Shown: positions 16,169-24,492 of the stretch, piece after piece | How positions within the stretch are numbered: the stretch's first letter is position 1 | Layout of the letters: each line of letters starts with the position of its first letter | NCBI GenBank assembly: GCA_965238265.1 | Contig: OZ250185.1 | Location: 3,100,001-3,164,000 of the forward strand | Origin: JAJDUF01 sp965238265 | Lineage (GTDB): Bacteria; Chloroflexota; UBA11872; UBA12225; JAJDUF01 | Direction of reading: 5' to 3' | Length of the DNA stretch: 64,000 nucleotides | Program-made: the position numbers and the translations under genes | Notes under the pieces: generated by a model | Databases searched by the model: none | The model's input: the letters and a program-made list of their open reading frames with translations, nothing else | Told to the model about the DNA's origin: nothing

Positions 16169-17730
16169 GGCTGAACAGTTCTATCAATAAACTCAAGCGA
16201 AATCTCATCGAATTCGTCAAGTATAAAGAGCAATCGCAGGTTACCATTCTTCAAGGCTTCATCAACGAAGCCTGAAAGGGGAGCTATCCCATTTGTAAAA
16301 TCCGGGGACGGAAGATTCGCTAAACCCGGAACGCGCTGCTTCATGGCGAGAGCCAGTACATCTCCCAAGGTCTTTAAGGTACTAGCTGCGTCATCACGGA
16401 CATAATCTCCAATACCTACGCTAATCACGACCCAATTACTATCTAAGCTAGACTCAAGCCTCTCCGAGACGGCGTTAGCCAACGATGTTTTACCAACACG
16501 TTTCTGTCCACAAATGATACCCGATCCGACAGTTTCAGAATTGGCTAGGCTAAGTAACCGCCTCAGTTCTTGCCTGCGTCCGATCAAATCACTCCCGGTT
16601 GTAACTGCTTCAAGAGAATAGTATTCCGTCCCTCCTACACTGTCCCAATCAACATCGGCTCGTTGAGCTTCCACCGTACATTCAAGCATTTTCTCATCCC
16701 TGCCACCTAGTCTCCTCCATGATAGTTGAGCGAGCAACATGGTCTGATTAGAAGGCGCTTTAACCGTCGCGTTGATATCAAGTACAAAGGATGCACCAGC
16801 CTGGATATCCCCGAGTTCAACCGACTCGGTATTCACTTGGAGACAATCCTCCGAGAGAACTTCCTCTAGCTTCAAGTCTCTGGCAGGACCGGTGCCGTCA
16901 TTCACAATGCGAATTTTGAAAACAATGCTTGTGTCGAGCCTTTCTAGTGGGTACTTCTTTGATATCGGCGAAAAAGTAAGTTCTGGACTGCGACCTGCTT
17001 CTAAGGAAGTAAAGTGATTTGTTACTGCTGCCTTCATTTGGCGAGCCAGGCCGCCAAGGTCATTGGCATCCATCGTCCCATATGCGTGCGCTTCACTTTC
17101 GAATTCATCACAGGCATCGCACGCGCTGTCGTGTAGATGAATCGGATCCGTGTTCTTGTTGTCAGCATAATCTCTGACAGTATTGAATAGGCTACTGATA
17201 TGATTTCTGTGCGTGAGTGATCTCGACAACAATACCAACAAGAAAGGTTGAACTGCTTCCTTACTGAATAGCCGCATCCGATCCTCTTGAAGCGAATTGA
17301 GTTGGTACAGATCCAGGTCACCTCGGATCAATTCGCCCGCCTCGGCTAAGATCGATTGGAGATGGTCCGTCAAGGCTTGCAGTTTTTGGTAGGTCTGGGT
17401 GCGAGGTTCAATATCGATTTCCTTGTAGACGTCATGTTGAAATACCCGGTCGAACAGGGACCCAGCCAACCCTTCCGTGCTTCCGAAGTCTAGCGCCATG
17501 GGTGACTTGGTTAGGATCCTCACGAGCCATACGGCTGCGAAGCGTTGAATCTCCATAGGTAGCTCTCTTGAGAAGAGCTCGGATGTCGCAGTCGATTCAT
17601 AGGGATGCCCGTGGTGCCCAAGGATAGTCAGAGCGAATTGCTCCAGAGCATCGGATTGTTCTCCAGATTGAGGCTCGACGAGGCGCTCGGCGGCCGCTTC
17701 AATTTCCTTACATGAACGCTGCTTGGCCAT
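16144..17730 (-). CDS. STAND/AAA ATPase, N-terminal part of broken gene
   Basis: 528 residues from the ATG at 17730, which has GGGAGG eight bases upstream; an ATG at 17802 is in frame but has no such site. Order of parts: ~260 mostly helical residues of no known family, an Ig/CARDB-like beta domain (IVNDGTGPARDLKLEEV, near 280-400), then the P-loop domain with Walker A CGQKRVGKTS (about 16490) and Walker B LLFILDEFDE (about 16215). The frame ends early after EFIDRTVQ; a one-base gain there would continue into the ALYLPLRQM frame of the next fragment. Likely a nucleic-acid or phage-sensing NTPase of a defence system (inference). Confidence 0.75.
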   Translation of the reverse strand: MAKQRSCKEIEAAAERLVEPQSGEQSDALEQFALTILGHHGHPYESTATSELFSRELPMEIQRFAAVWLVRILTKSPMALDFGSTEGLAGSLFDRVFQHDVYKEIDIEPRTQTYQKLQALTDHLQSILAEAGELIRGDLDLYQLNSLQEDRMRLFSKEAVQPFLLVLLSRSLTHRNHISSLFNTVRDYADNKNTDPIHLHDSACDACDEFESEAHAYGTMDANDLGGLARQMKAAVTNHFTSLEAGRSPELTFSPISKKYPLERLDTSIVFKIRIVNDGTGPARDLKLEEVLSEDCLQVNTESVELGDIQAGASFVLDINATVKAPSNQTMLLAQLSWRRLGGRDEKMLECTVEAQRADVDWDSVGGTEYYSLEAVTTGSDLIGRRQELRRLLSLANSETVGSGIICGQKRVGKTSLANAVSERLESSLDSNWVVISVGIGDYVRDDAASTLKTLGDVLALAMKQRVPGLANLPSPDFTNGIAPLSGFVDEALKNGNLRLLFILDEFDEISLEFIDRTVQPCIYHCVR

Positions 17731-17854
17731 TTGGTTGACCTCCCAACTGTCGAAACAGAGGGCGCTGGTGTGCAGCACATGATACCATAAGGACCGTCGC
17801 ACTCCACTGCCCGGTGCCTACTACACTATTCACACCGGCAAGCGGTCTGCCACT

Positions 17855-19678
17855 GTGATCCTACAACCCTTGCAGATACTCCGGCAGACGTTCGGCTACG
17901 ACGACTTTCGCGGCTCGCAACGGGAGATCATTGACGAGTTGATCGCCGGGCGCGACGCCCTGGTGCTGATGCCGACCGGCGGCGGCAAATCCCTGTGCTA
18001 CCAGCTCCCGGCCTTGGTGCGTCCCGGCGTGGGGATCGTCATTTCGCCACTGATCGCCCTGATGACCAGGTGGCTGCCCTCCAACTGGGCGTGCTACCTG
18101 AACTCCACCCTGGATAGAGATGCTGCCCGCCGGGTCGAGCAGGCGCTGCGGGCCGGGGCGCTGGACCTGCTCTACGTCGCCCCGGAGCGCCTGACGCAAG
18201 AACGTACCCTCGCGCTGCTGGCGCAAGTGACCATTGCGCTGTTCGCCATAGACGAGGCCCACTGTGTCTCGCAGTGGGGGCACGATTTCCGGGCCGACTA
18301 TCTCCAGCTCGACCTGCTCCAAGAGCACTTTCCCCAGGTACCCCGCATCGCCCTCACCGCGACCGCCGCCGCCCGCACCCGCGCCGAGATCGTCGAGCGC
18401 CTCGCGCTGGGGAGCGCCCGCCACTTCATCAGCGGCTTCGACCGCCCGAATATCCAGTACCGCATCACGCAAAAACGGAACGCGCGGCAACAACTGCTCC
18501 AGTTTCTGCGCCGCGAGCACATCGGCGATGCCGGCATTGTCTACTGCCTGACCCGCAAAAGCGTCGAGAGCGTGGCCGCTTGGCTCCAAGAGCAAGGTTT
18601 CAACGCTTTGCCCTACCACGCCGGCCTACCGGCGGAGGTGCGCCACCGGCATCAACAACGCTTCTTGCGCGAGGATGGCGTTATCATGGTGGCGACGATT
18701 GCCTTCGGTCTGGGCATTGACAAGCCGGACGTGCGGTTTGTCGCGCATCTCGACCTGCCCAAGAGCATCGAAGCCTACTATCAGGAGACCGGTCGCGCGG
18801 GCCGCGACGGCCAGCCGGCCACCGCTTGGATGACCTACGGACTGCAAGATGTGGTCAAGCTGCGGCAGTTCTTGGCCAGCTCCCAAGGCAGCGAGGAGCA
18901 CAAACGAGCGGAGCACTACAAATTGGATGCCTTGCTGGGGCTGTGTGAGATCACTACCTGTCGCCGCCATGCGCTGCTCTACTATTTTGGCGAGCGCAGC
19001 CCCGAACGCTGTGGCAACTGCGACAACTGTCTCGCTCCGGTGGAAACCTGGGACGGCAGCGTCGCCGCCCAAAAGGCGCTGTCCTGCGTCTACCGCACCG
19101 GGCAGCGCTTTGGCGTCGTTCACCTGATTGATGTCCTCCGCGGCAAGGAAACGGAGAAGGTGCAGCAGCACGGCCACAATCGGGTATCCACCTTCGGCAT
19201 TGGCACGGAGCTGGACGATACGCAGTGGCGCTCCGTCTTTCGCCAGCTAGTAGCGCAGGGCTACCTCCAGGTTGACGTTGCTGGCTACGGCGCCCTCCAG
19301 CTCACGGCGAAGTGTCGGCCGCTGCTCCGCGGCAAGGAGTCCATTGCCCTCCGCCGCGATCTCCCGGAGAAGATCGCGCAGCAGCCCCGCCGTGAGCGTC
19401 GTGAGCGTCAAGTCTCCGCTGGCGATAGTGCGCTGTGGGAGGCTCTCCGCAACTGTCGCTTGGCACTCGCCAAAGAGCAGGACGTGCCGGCCTACGTGAT
19501 CTTTCACGACGCCACGCTCATGGACATGGCGCACGCCCGACCCCGCAATGCCGCGCAACTCCTGGAGATTAGCGGCGTCGGCCAGCGCAAGCTAGAGCGA
19601 TACGGCGCTGCCTTCCTGAACGTGATCCGCGAGTTCGACGCGGCGCCGGCCGCTGCCAGCGCGGAGCGGAGCGACTGA
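17855..19678 (+). CDS. recQ: ATP-dependent DNA helicase RecQ
   Basis: 3'-5' DNA helicase for recombinational repair, 607 residues from a GTG start. Walker A PTGGGKS (40-46), DEAH box with CVSQWGHDFR, motif VI TGRAGRDG, a four-Cys zinc site (CEITTC...CGNCDNC), an RQC wing and an HRDC domain at the C-terminus (SALWEALRNCRLALAKEQ...). Residues 71-80 read TRWLPSNWAC where RecQ proteins have the motif Ia sequence MQDQV-aLrqLGV; the next frame over reads DQVAALQLGV. Two compensating indels, about five codons short in total, are implied at 18064-18100. It is divergent from the STAND-PRTase gene and overlaps the next gene by one base. Confidence 0.9.
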   Translation: MILQPLQILRQTFGYDDFRGSQREIIDELIAGRDALVLMPTGGGKSLCYQLPALVRPGVGIVISPLIALMTRWLPSNWACYLNSTLDRDAARRVEQALRAGALDLLYVAPERLTQERTLALLAQVTIALFAIDEAHCVSQWGHDFRADYLQLDLLQEHFPQVPRIALTATAAARTRAEIVERLALGSARHFISGFDRPNIQYRITQKRNARQQLLQFLRREHIGDAGIVYCLTRKSVESVAAWLQEQGFNALPYHAGLPAEVRHRHQQRFLREDGVIMVATIAFGLGIDKPDVRFVAHLDLPKSIEAYYQETGRAGRDGQPATAWMTYGLQDVVKLRQFLASSQGSEEHKRAEHYKLDALLGLCEITTCRRHALLYYFGERSPERCGNCDNCLAPVETWDGSVAAQKALSCVYRTGQRFGVVHLIDVLRGKETEKVQQHGHNRVSTFGIGTELDDTQWRSVFRQLVAQGYLQVDVAGYGALQLTAKCRPLLRGKESIALRRDLPEKIAQQPRRERRERQVSAGDSALWEALRNCRLALAKEQDVPAYVIFHDATLMDMAHARPRNAAQLLEISGVGQRKLERYGAAFLNVIREFDAAPAAASAERSD

Positions 19679-21042
19679 TGCCCGCGCGGAGCAACCTGCT
19701 CGTTATCTTCGGCGACCAGCACCGCGGCGAGGCGCTCGGCTGCGCCGGCAACCCCGACGTGCAGACGCCCGCGCTCGACCGCCTGGCGGCCGAGGGGGTG
19801 CGGTGTACCCATACCTACGCCAATACCCCGGTCTGCACGCCGAGCCGGGGCAGCCTGTTGACCGGCCAGTGGCCGCACCGGCACCGTGCCCTCAGCAACG
19901 ATCTGCCGCTCGCTGCCGGGCCGCACACGCCGGCCATCGCGCGGTCGCTGCGGGCCGCCGCCTACCGCTGCGGCTATATCGGCAAGTGGCACATCGGCGG
20001 CTGGCCCCGCGACCGCTTCATCCCGCCGGGACCGGAACGGCTCGGCTTCGACGACTATTGGGCCGCCTGGAGCTGCGCCCACCGCTATTTCGAGCCGCGC
20101 TACCACCTGAACGACTCCGCCGCGGTCATCGCACCCACCGGCCGCTATGAACCAGAGGTGCAGACCGACCTGGCCCTGTCCTGGCTGGGCGACCACGTGC
20201 GGAGCCACGATGAGCAGCCGTTCTGCCTGTTCCTGTCCTACGGCCCGCCGCACGATCCCTATTGGCCGGCGCCACCCGGTCTAACGGACCGCTACCGGCC
20301 GGAGGCTCTGCGCCTGCGTCCCAACTGCCCGGACGCCCCGGAGGTACGGCGCGACCTCGCCGGGTACTACGCGCATATCACCGCCCTTGATACCCAGATC
20401 GAGCGCGTGCTGTCGTTCCTGCGGGATAGCGGCGTGCTGGACAATACGCTCGTCGTCTTCACCAGCGACCACGGCGACATGCTCGGCTCTCACGGCCGCC
20501 GGAACAAACAAGTGCCGTGGGAAGAGTCCATCAATATCCCCTTGCTCCTGCGTTTCGGCAACCGTCTGCCCCCAGGCACGACCGACGACCTGCTCATCGG
20601 GCTGGTTGACGCCGCCCCGACCATTCTCGGCCTGCTGGGTATACCCGTCCCGGAGTCGATGCAGGGTGCCGACCTTTCGGACCGGATTCGGGGCCGCGAC
20701 GACACGCGACCGTCCTCGGTCTATCTACAAGAGGCCCTGAGCTGCGACCAGGCTGTACACAGCGGCGTCGAGGCCTGGCGCGGCGTGCGGACGGCGCGCT
20801 ATACCTATGCCCGCGACCTCAACGGCCCCTGGGTGCTCTACGACAACGTGGCCGATCCCTACCAAATGCACAATCTGGCCGGCGATCCGACGGTAGACTC
20901 GCTGCAAGCAGCGCTCGAAGCGGAGCTGCAAGCCTGGATGGATCGCCTCGACGACCCGTTGGAGGAGCCGGCGGCCATGCTCGCTCGTCACGGCCTGACC
21001 CAAGCGTGGGCCGCGCGCTCGGCCCATTTCCGGCGGGGGTGA
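19678..21042 (+). CDS. Sulfatase (arylsulfatase/sugar sulfatase family)
   Basis: Formylglycine sulfatase of 454 residues with CTPSR (Cys53), GQ-W-PHRHR-x-L, the metal-binding FGDQH near the N-terminus, GKWHIGGW and TSDHGDMLGSHG. The ATG overlaps the recQ stop (TGATG at 19676-19680), so the two are translationally coupled despite unrelated roles. The DQHRGEALGCAG start and the GPPHDPY motif are typical of the sulfatases found in large numbers in planctomycetes and marine Chloroflexota that desulfate glycans. No signal peptide is seen, so the enzyme is probably cytoplasmic. Confidence 0.88.
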   Translation: MPARSNLLVIFGDQHRGEALGCAGNPDVQTPALDRLAAEGVRCTHTYANTPVCTPSRGSLLTGQWPHRHRALSNDLPLAAGPHTPAIARSLRAAAYRCGYIGKWHIGGWPRDRFIPPGPERLGFDDYWAAWSCAHRYFEPRYHLNDSAAVIAPTGRYEPEVQTDLALSWLGDHVRSHDEQPFCLFLSYGPPHDPYWPAPPGLTDRYRPEALRLRPNCPDAPEVRRDLAGYYAHITALDTQIERVLSFLRDSGVLDNTLVVFTSDHGDMLGSHGRRNKQVPWEESINIPLLLRFGNRLPPGTTDDLLIGLVDAAPTILGLLGIPVPESMQGADLSDRIRGRDDTRPSSVYLQEALSCDQAVHSGVEAWRGVRTARYTYARDLNGPWVLYDNVADPYQMHNLAGDPTVDSLQAALEAELQAWMDRLDDPLEEPAAMLARHGLTQAWAARSAHFRRG

Positions 21043-21196
21043 GGGCGGCGACAGGGGGCGTCATTCCGGCGAAAGCCGGAGTCCAGCGGCGGGGGTGGAT
21101 TCCCGCTTTCGCGGGAATGACGGGGCGGGATAAGGGGTGCAGTCTCCACGACGCACACGGCACGGAAGGAACGGTACGAAAGGAGCGTAGACGCCA
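21043..21196. repeat. Families C and A repeats
   Basis: A family C element (cattccggcgaaagccggag, about 21062) and a family A element (ggattcccgctttcgcggga, about 21098) stand back to back in the gap between two sulfatase genes. Confidence 0.7.
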
Positions 21197-22606
21197 ATGA
21201 CTGCCAGCAATGCCCGGCGCGGTCGGCCCAACATCTTGCTGATTGCCATCGATTCCCTGCGCCGCGACCATATGAGCTGCTACGGCTATCATCGCCTCAC
21301 CACGCCGCACATTGATCGCTTTGCCCAGGACGCCACCCTCTTCGAGCAGACCTATTCCGCCCATATCCCCACCACCCCGGCCTACGCCTCGATGCTCACC
21401 GGCCGCGACTGCTTCGGCACTGAGATCGTGGCGCTCCGGCACCGCGGGGGGCTGACGGAGAAGGTCACGACGCTCCCCGAAGTGCTGCGCGAGCACGGCT
21501 ACAACACGCTCTGCGTCGGCTTCAGCGGCAATCCCGCGTCGCGCGGCTTCGACCGCTACCTCAACTATCCCGCTTGGGGCGGAGACCGCTCGCGCGGTGC
21601 CGCACCCAAGGCCCAGCGGCTCAACGACGTTACGCAACCGGAAATCGAGCGGCTTACGCAAGAGCCGGAGCCATGGTTTATCCTCCTGCGCCACATGGAC
21701 CCGCACTCGCCCTACCTCCCGCCCTCGCCCTTCAATCGCCTCTTCTACCGCGGCGACGAGTGCGATCCCCGGAACACATCCATGGAACCGGTCTTCGCGT
21801 TCAAGCCGTTCGCCGACTACTTCCGGTCGTGGATGCCGGAAGGGGTCACGGATCGGCACTACATGGACGCGCAGTACGACGGCGCCGTTGCCTACATGGA
21901 CGCCTGCATTGCCGCGCTCTTCACGCAGCTCGAAACGCTGGGCATCCTCGACGACACCATCGTCGTCATCAATGCGGACCACGGCGAAACGCTCTACGAG
22001 CACGAGTGCTGGTACGACCACCACGGTCTCTACGATCCGACGCTCGTGGTTCCGCTCATCATTCGCTATCCGCGGCGCTTGCCCCGCGGCGCGCGGGTGG
22101 CTGGCTTCAACCAGCACAAAGACCTCATGCCCACGCTGCTCCAGCTCGCCGAGATCGAGACGGGACTGGAGTTCGATGGTCAGTCGCTCTTGGACTTGGT
22201 GCAGGGTCGGCAGCCGAGCTTCGAGTCCGAGCTGTACATCACCGAATGCACCTGGATGCGTAAGCACGGCTGGCGCACGCCGCAATGGAAGCTGATCGAG
22301 GCACTGGAACCGGACTTCCACGCCATGCCGCCCGTGGAGCTCTACAACCTGATCGAAGATCCGCTGGAAGAGCACAACGTCGCCGACCGCAACCCCGAGA
22401 CGGTTGCGGCGCTGCGGGCACGCCTGGCCGCCCACATCGCCAAGCGCGAACGGCAGACGGGGACCACAAACCCCATGCTCACGCAGGGCGACTGGCACGG
22501 GCACGAGGGCATCGGCGCCTTCACCTCCAGCGAGCAGGCCTACAACACCCTGCACATCGGCGATGCCGCAACCGCCCGCCGGCTCCAGGCCGAGTCGCGC
22601 AAGTAG
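21197..22606 (+). CDS. Sulfatase-fold hydrolase with Thr at the nucleophile site
   Basis: Alkaline phosphatase/sulfatase-superfamily enzyme of 469 residues. Metal sites are visible (AIDSLRRDH, NADHGETLYEH, YDHHGLYD). The usual C/S-x-P-x-R activation motif is replaced by T59-T-P-A-Y63 in HIPTTPAYASMLTGR, so neither the formylglycine precursor Cys nor the Arg is present. Thr nucleophiles are used by phosphatases and phosphotransferases of this superfamily, so it may act on phosphoesters or phosphonates rather than sulfates. Annotation as sulfatase by homology would be misleading. Confidence 0.8.
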   Translation: MTASNARRGRPNILLIAIDSLRRDHMSCYGYHRLTTPHIDRFAQDATLFEQTYSAHIPTTPAYASMLTGRDCFGTEIVALRHRGGLTEKVTTLPEVLREHGYNTLCVGFSGNPASRGFDRYLNYPAWGGDRSRGAAPKAQRLNDVTQPEIERLTQEPEPWFILLRHMDPHSPYLPPSPFNRLFYRGDECDPRNTSMEPVFAFKPFADYFRSWMPEGVTDRHYMDAQYDGAVAYMDACIAALFTQLETLGILDDTIVVINADHGETLYEHECWYDHHGLYDPTLVVPLIIRYPRRLPRGARVAGFNQHKDLMPTLLQLAEIETGLEFDGQSLLDLVQGRQPSFESELYITECTWMRKHGWRTPQWKLIEALEPDFHAMPPVELYNLIEDPLEEHNVADRNPETVAALRARLAAHIAKRERQTGTTNPMLTQGDWHGHEGIGAFTSSEQAYNTLHIGDAATARRLQAESRK

Positions 22607-22749
22607 GGGCACGATTGATGGTGCCCTGCTGCTCGTCATTCCGGCGGAAGCCGGAAGCCAGGGCTATCCGTGGCCGCCCGGTCGGTCTGGATTGCGGCTT
22701 GCGCCGCAATGACGGGGGCCGAGGGTTGAGGTGCGGGGGTGAGGTGAAG
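22607..22749. repeat. Families C and B repeats
   Basis: Family C (cattccggcggaagccggaa, about 22636) and family B (attgcggcttgcgccgcaat, about 22692) inverted repeats fill the convergent gap. Confidence 0.65.
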
Positions 22750-23340
22750 CTATAGCCCGGCAACGTGCAGTAGTCGCTGCTCCCACCGCTGCGGATCGTT
22801 GTCGGGTGGCAGCCGGCCTAGCTCGTTCCCCATGGGATCGAGCACGACGAACGTCGGCGTACCGAACACCCGAAACTGCCGCACCAGGGCCTGCTCGCGG
22901 TCAATGTCCTTCTCGATCAGGCCCAGCCGCGTGCTGTGCTTGGCGACGGTGGGCGCGATGAAGCTCGACATCATGCGGCACGTCGTACACCAGGTAGCCG
23001 CCAGCATCAGCAGCGTGACCTTGCCGTCTGTGCGGGGCGCGGTGGCCGACGGCACCGGCCCCAGGGAGTGATAGACGACGTGGATGCCGCGGGTCGAAGG
23101 GCTGATCTGATCCGGTGCCACGCCGGCCAGCACTGCCGCCGCCGCACGAGCGTCTCCATCGAGCGAGGTGCTTGGCGGTGCCGACGACTGCCACAGCACG
23201 ACGGCGAGGATCGCCGATCCACCGATCCCGGCTACCGCCAGCGGGACGGCCCGGCGCCGCAGCAGTCGGCCGGGTTGCTCTTGACGCTGCACCTGGCCGC
23301 TCTGCTCTGCGCGCCGCGCCGCTCGACTGGTACGCGCCAT
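22750..23340 (-). CDS. Membrane-anchored thioredoxin-fold protein
   Basis: Thioredoxin-like protein, 196 residues: a positively charged cytoplasmic start, one TM segment (about 31-50, AVPLAVAGIGGSAILAVVLW), a linker, then a domain with the redox motif WCTTC, a conserved cis-Pro in FGTPTF and the VVLDPMGNELGRL strand. It should face outside and reduce or form disulfides, as TlpA/ResA-like proteins do. No cytochrome maturation gene lies nearby. Confidence 0.85.
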   Translation of the reverse strand: MARTSRAARRAEQSGQVQRQEQPGRLLRRRAVPLAVAGIGGSAILAVVLWQSSAPPSTSLDGDARAAAAVLAGVAPDQISPSTRGIHVVYHSLGPVPSATAPRTDGKVTLLMLAATWCTTCRMMSSFIAPTVAKHSTRLGLIEKDIDREQALVRQFRVFGTPTFVVLDPMGNELGRLPPDNDPQRWEQRLLHVAGL

Positions 23341-23483
23341 AGACCACCCCTCGGCAAGATGTTAGCATCCTCCGCACAACGCCGTCGGTAGGCATCCTTA
23401 CGGCATTACCGGCACTCGCAGAGATCCGTGAGATGCGCTATCGTTCCGAGCGCGAACAACGGAGCGCGGGCTGAGAGTGAGAT

Positions 23484-24254
23484 ATGAACGACGAAGAACT
23501 GTACTTTTTTGATCTGCGCGGCTACCTGGTCATTGAAAGCGTACTCAGCGCTACGGAGGTGGCCGAACTCAACCGGCTGACGGATGCCCAGCAGCTTCCA
23601 CCACCGGCGGAGAGCATCGAGAGCCAGCGGTTCGGCGGCTTCCTGCTCTGGGGCGAGCCGTTCCGCACGCTGCTCGACCATCCGCGCATTTTGCCGTACC
23701 TGGAGATGTTGCTGGGTGACGGTTTCCGCCTCGACCACTACTACGGCATCCACATGGCGACCAACACCGCCGGTCTGCGGTTACACGGCGGGGGCACACC
23801 TTACGAGGCGGAGGAGTATTACGTCTTCCGTGACCGGATGCATAACGGGCTTTCCGTCGTCACCTGGGCGCTCACCGACACACCACCGGGACAAGGCGGC
23901 TTTGCCTGCATTCCGGGCAGTCACAAAGCCAACTACCCCTGCCCGCCGGAAATCCGCACCTTCGAGCGCGACCCCGGCTGTGTGGTGCAGGTGCCGATGC
24001 GCGCCGGCGACGTTGCGATCTTCACCGAAGCGCTCACCCATGGCACATATCCGTGGACGGCCGCGCATCAGCGGCGCTCGCTGCTCTACAAGTACGCGCC
24101 CAAGCACCTCGCCTGGGGACAGTACGACCGGCATCGGAACGATTCAGTGTACGGCCTGCTCACCGAGCGCCAGCGCCGTTTGCTAGAGCCACCCTACGTC
24201 TCCGGGCGCCAGCCGATTGTGGGCACCGAGGGGGCCGGCGGCGTGTACGACTAG
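23484..24254 (+). CDS. Phytanoyl-CoA dioxygenase (PhyH) family protein
   Basis: Fe(II)/2-oxoglutarate oxygenase fold of 256 residues. The distal His is H186 (ALTHGTYPW) and the 2OG Arg is R197/R198 (QRRSLLYKY). The usual proximal HxD is not present; the equivalent position reads H101-G-G (LRLHGGGTP), so the carboxylate ligand is missing. GGFACIPGSHKANYPCP is a hallmark of a PhyH subfamily abundant in uncultured marine bacteria. The true substrate is unknown. The ATG at 23484 is the only sensible start. Confidence 0.85.
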   Translation: MNDEELYFFDLRGYLVIESVLSATEVAELNRLTDAQQLPPPAESIESQRFGGFLLWGEPFRTLLDHPRILPYLEMLLGDGFRLDHYYGIHMATNTAGLRLHGGGTPYEAEEYYVFRDRMHNGLSVVTWALTDTPPGQGGFACIPGSHKANYPCPPEIRTFERDPGCVVQVPMRAGDVAIFTEALTHGTYPWTAAHQRRSLLYKYAPKHLAWGQYDRHRNDSVYGLLTERQRRLLEPPYVSGRQPIVGTEGAGGVYD

Positions 24255-24492
24255 CGCTCGCACACCTCTTCCCTCTCGACCGTCAACCCCGCGTGCGCGG
24301 GAATCCATCTCGGCTGCTAGGTTCCGGCCCCCCTATGGCCCCCCGCTCCGCAGGGGGACGGGCGCAGCATGCTGCGCCCCTACGACTTGGCTCGTACCTA
24401 CCCTTATCAGGAGGGGGCCGGGGGTTAGGTGCGGCGGCCAGGCGTCACCCTCACTCGTTGAGGACAAAGAGGCATTGAAGGAGTCCGATGCT
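24255..24492. repeat. Repeat block (families A, E, F, D)
   Basis: Includes gcgtgcgcgggaatcc (about 24290), the family E ccccctatggccccccgctc arm (about 24331), the palindrome gcgcagcatgctgcgc (24362-24377) and a family D remnant. The last ~40 bases lead into the ThyX start. Confidence 0.6.

Larger units (their letters stand above)
14566..17850. other. AT-richer accessory island
   Basis: Base composition drops visibly from the GC-rich surroundings, codon use includes many A/T-ending codons, and none of the dispersed repeats of this genome occurs inside. The island holds a single minus-strand gene broken into three open frames and is bounded by a GC-rich small gene on one side and recQ on the other. 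It looks horizontally acquired. Confidence 0.75.

Noticed and set aside
18062..18100. Programmed frameshifting in recQ
   Set aside because: Two opposite shifts within 35 bases with loss of residues do not fit known recoding; error or decay is simpler.
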